A stretch of 7,225 bases of DNA from an uncultured Flavobacteriales bacterium (GTDB taxonomy: Bacteria > Bacteroidota > Bacteroidia > Flavobacteriales > Vicingaceae): contig CAJXFJ010000074.1 in NCBI GenBank assembly GCA_913052515.1, positions 1 through 7,225 of the forward strand. Direction: 5' to 3'. The stretch's first letter is position 1; every line of letters begins with the position of its first letter. Shown piece by piece: positions 7,127 through 7,225 of the stretch. The translations under genes and the position numbers were made by a program. Under the pieces are notes generated by a model, which had not been told where the DNA came from, did not search any database, and saw nothing but the letters and a program-made list of their open reading frames with translations.

Positions 7127-7174
7127 TTATCTAGAAGGCCTTATTTTACTATCCTTTTTTAATTTTTAGTAGTC

Positions 7175-7225
7175 CTATTTAAGGCTAAAATCCATTTCCA
7201 AGGATAAAGGCTTTTTCATAACTTC
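7175..7225 (-). CDS. Possible C-terminal end of an upstream gene, cut by the window edge
   Basis: From the right edge one minus-strand frame is open for 16 codons (EVMKKPLSLEMDFSLK) and ends in TAG at 7177-7175. This could be the tail of a gene lying upstream in the same direction. A second minus frame is also open for 12 codons, and there is no start codon for a divergent plus-strand gene in this stretch, so the evidence is weak. No Rho-independent terminator is visible between this stop and the promoter. Too little is present to say anything about function. Confidence 0.25.
   Translation of the reverse strand, partial: EVMKKPLSLEMDFSLK

Noticed and set aside
7135..7142. AAGGCCTT palindrome upstream of the promoter, with a distant GCCTTA/TAAGGC pair
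   Set aside because: The perfect 8-bp palindrome is isolated, and the longer pair is about 40 bases apart with poor inner pairing; there is no T-tract to make a terminator.
1..7225. Mobile element, CRISPR array, tRNA or rRNA, or a defence system
   Set aside because: No transposase, terminal inverted repeats, regularly spaced repeats, RNA gene signatures or nuclease/effector domains were seen; the window is nearly all metabolic coding sequence.

Overview
The window is AT-rich and gene-dense, with every supported gene on the minus strand. It looks like part of a chromosome from the Bacteroidota, most likely the Flavobacteriia or a relative. Three things suggest this: a Bacteroidota-type promoter (-7 box TACTTTTG, matching TAnnTTTG) upstream of the first gene; starts preceded by A-rich stretches rather than Shine-Dalgarno sites; and the general protein style. 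The taxon is inferred from these signs, not from a marker gene.

In transcription order (right to left) the window holds the following. There is a possible C-terminal tail of an upstream gene at the right edge (7225-7175). A 161-base AT-rich intergenic region follows, with the promoter and an 11-bp tandem repeat. Then come a GabT-like omega-amino acid aminotransferase (7013-5703), a nitrilase-superfamily C-N hydrolase (5700-4777), a small VOC/glyoxalase-fold protein (4743-4339), a large Orn/Lys/Arg-type PLP decarboxylase (4337-1563), an ATP-grasp ligase (1553-60), and the first 19 codons of another gene (57-1). Four of the five gaps are 1, 2, 2 and 9 bases, and the fifth is 33 bases with no convincing promoter. 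This is almost certainly one operon, and it runs past the left edge.

The gene set points to the metabolism of a basic amino acid and its amine. The decarboxylase would make a diamine or agmatine from lysine, ornithine or arginine. The nitrilase homologue would cleave an amide or carbamoyl group. The aminotransferase would remove an omega-amino group to give a semialdehyde. The ATP-grasp enzyme would form a carboxylate-amine bond. The set partly resembles three known routes: arginine to putrescine via N-carbamoylputrescine; lysine to glutarate via 5-aminovaleramide (DavA/DavT); and glutamylated putrescine degradation (PuuA/PuuD/PuuE). It matches none fully, because each lacks key enzymes here. 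The enlarged decarboxylase, the ATP-grasp enzyme of unknown substrate and the embedded VOC protein are the parts most likely to hide new chemistry. No RNA gene, CRISPR array, insertion sequence or clear terminator was seen.
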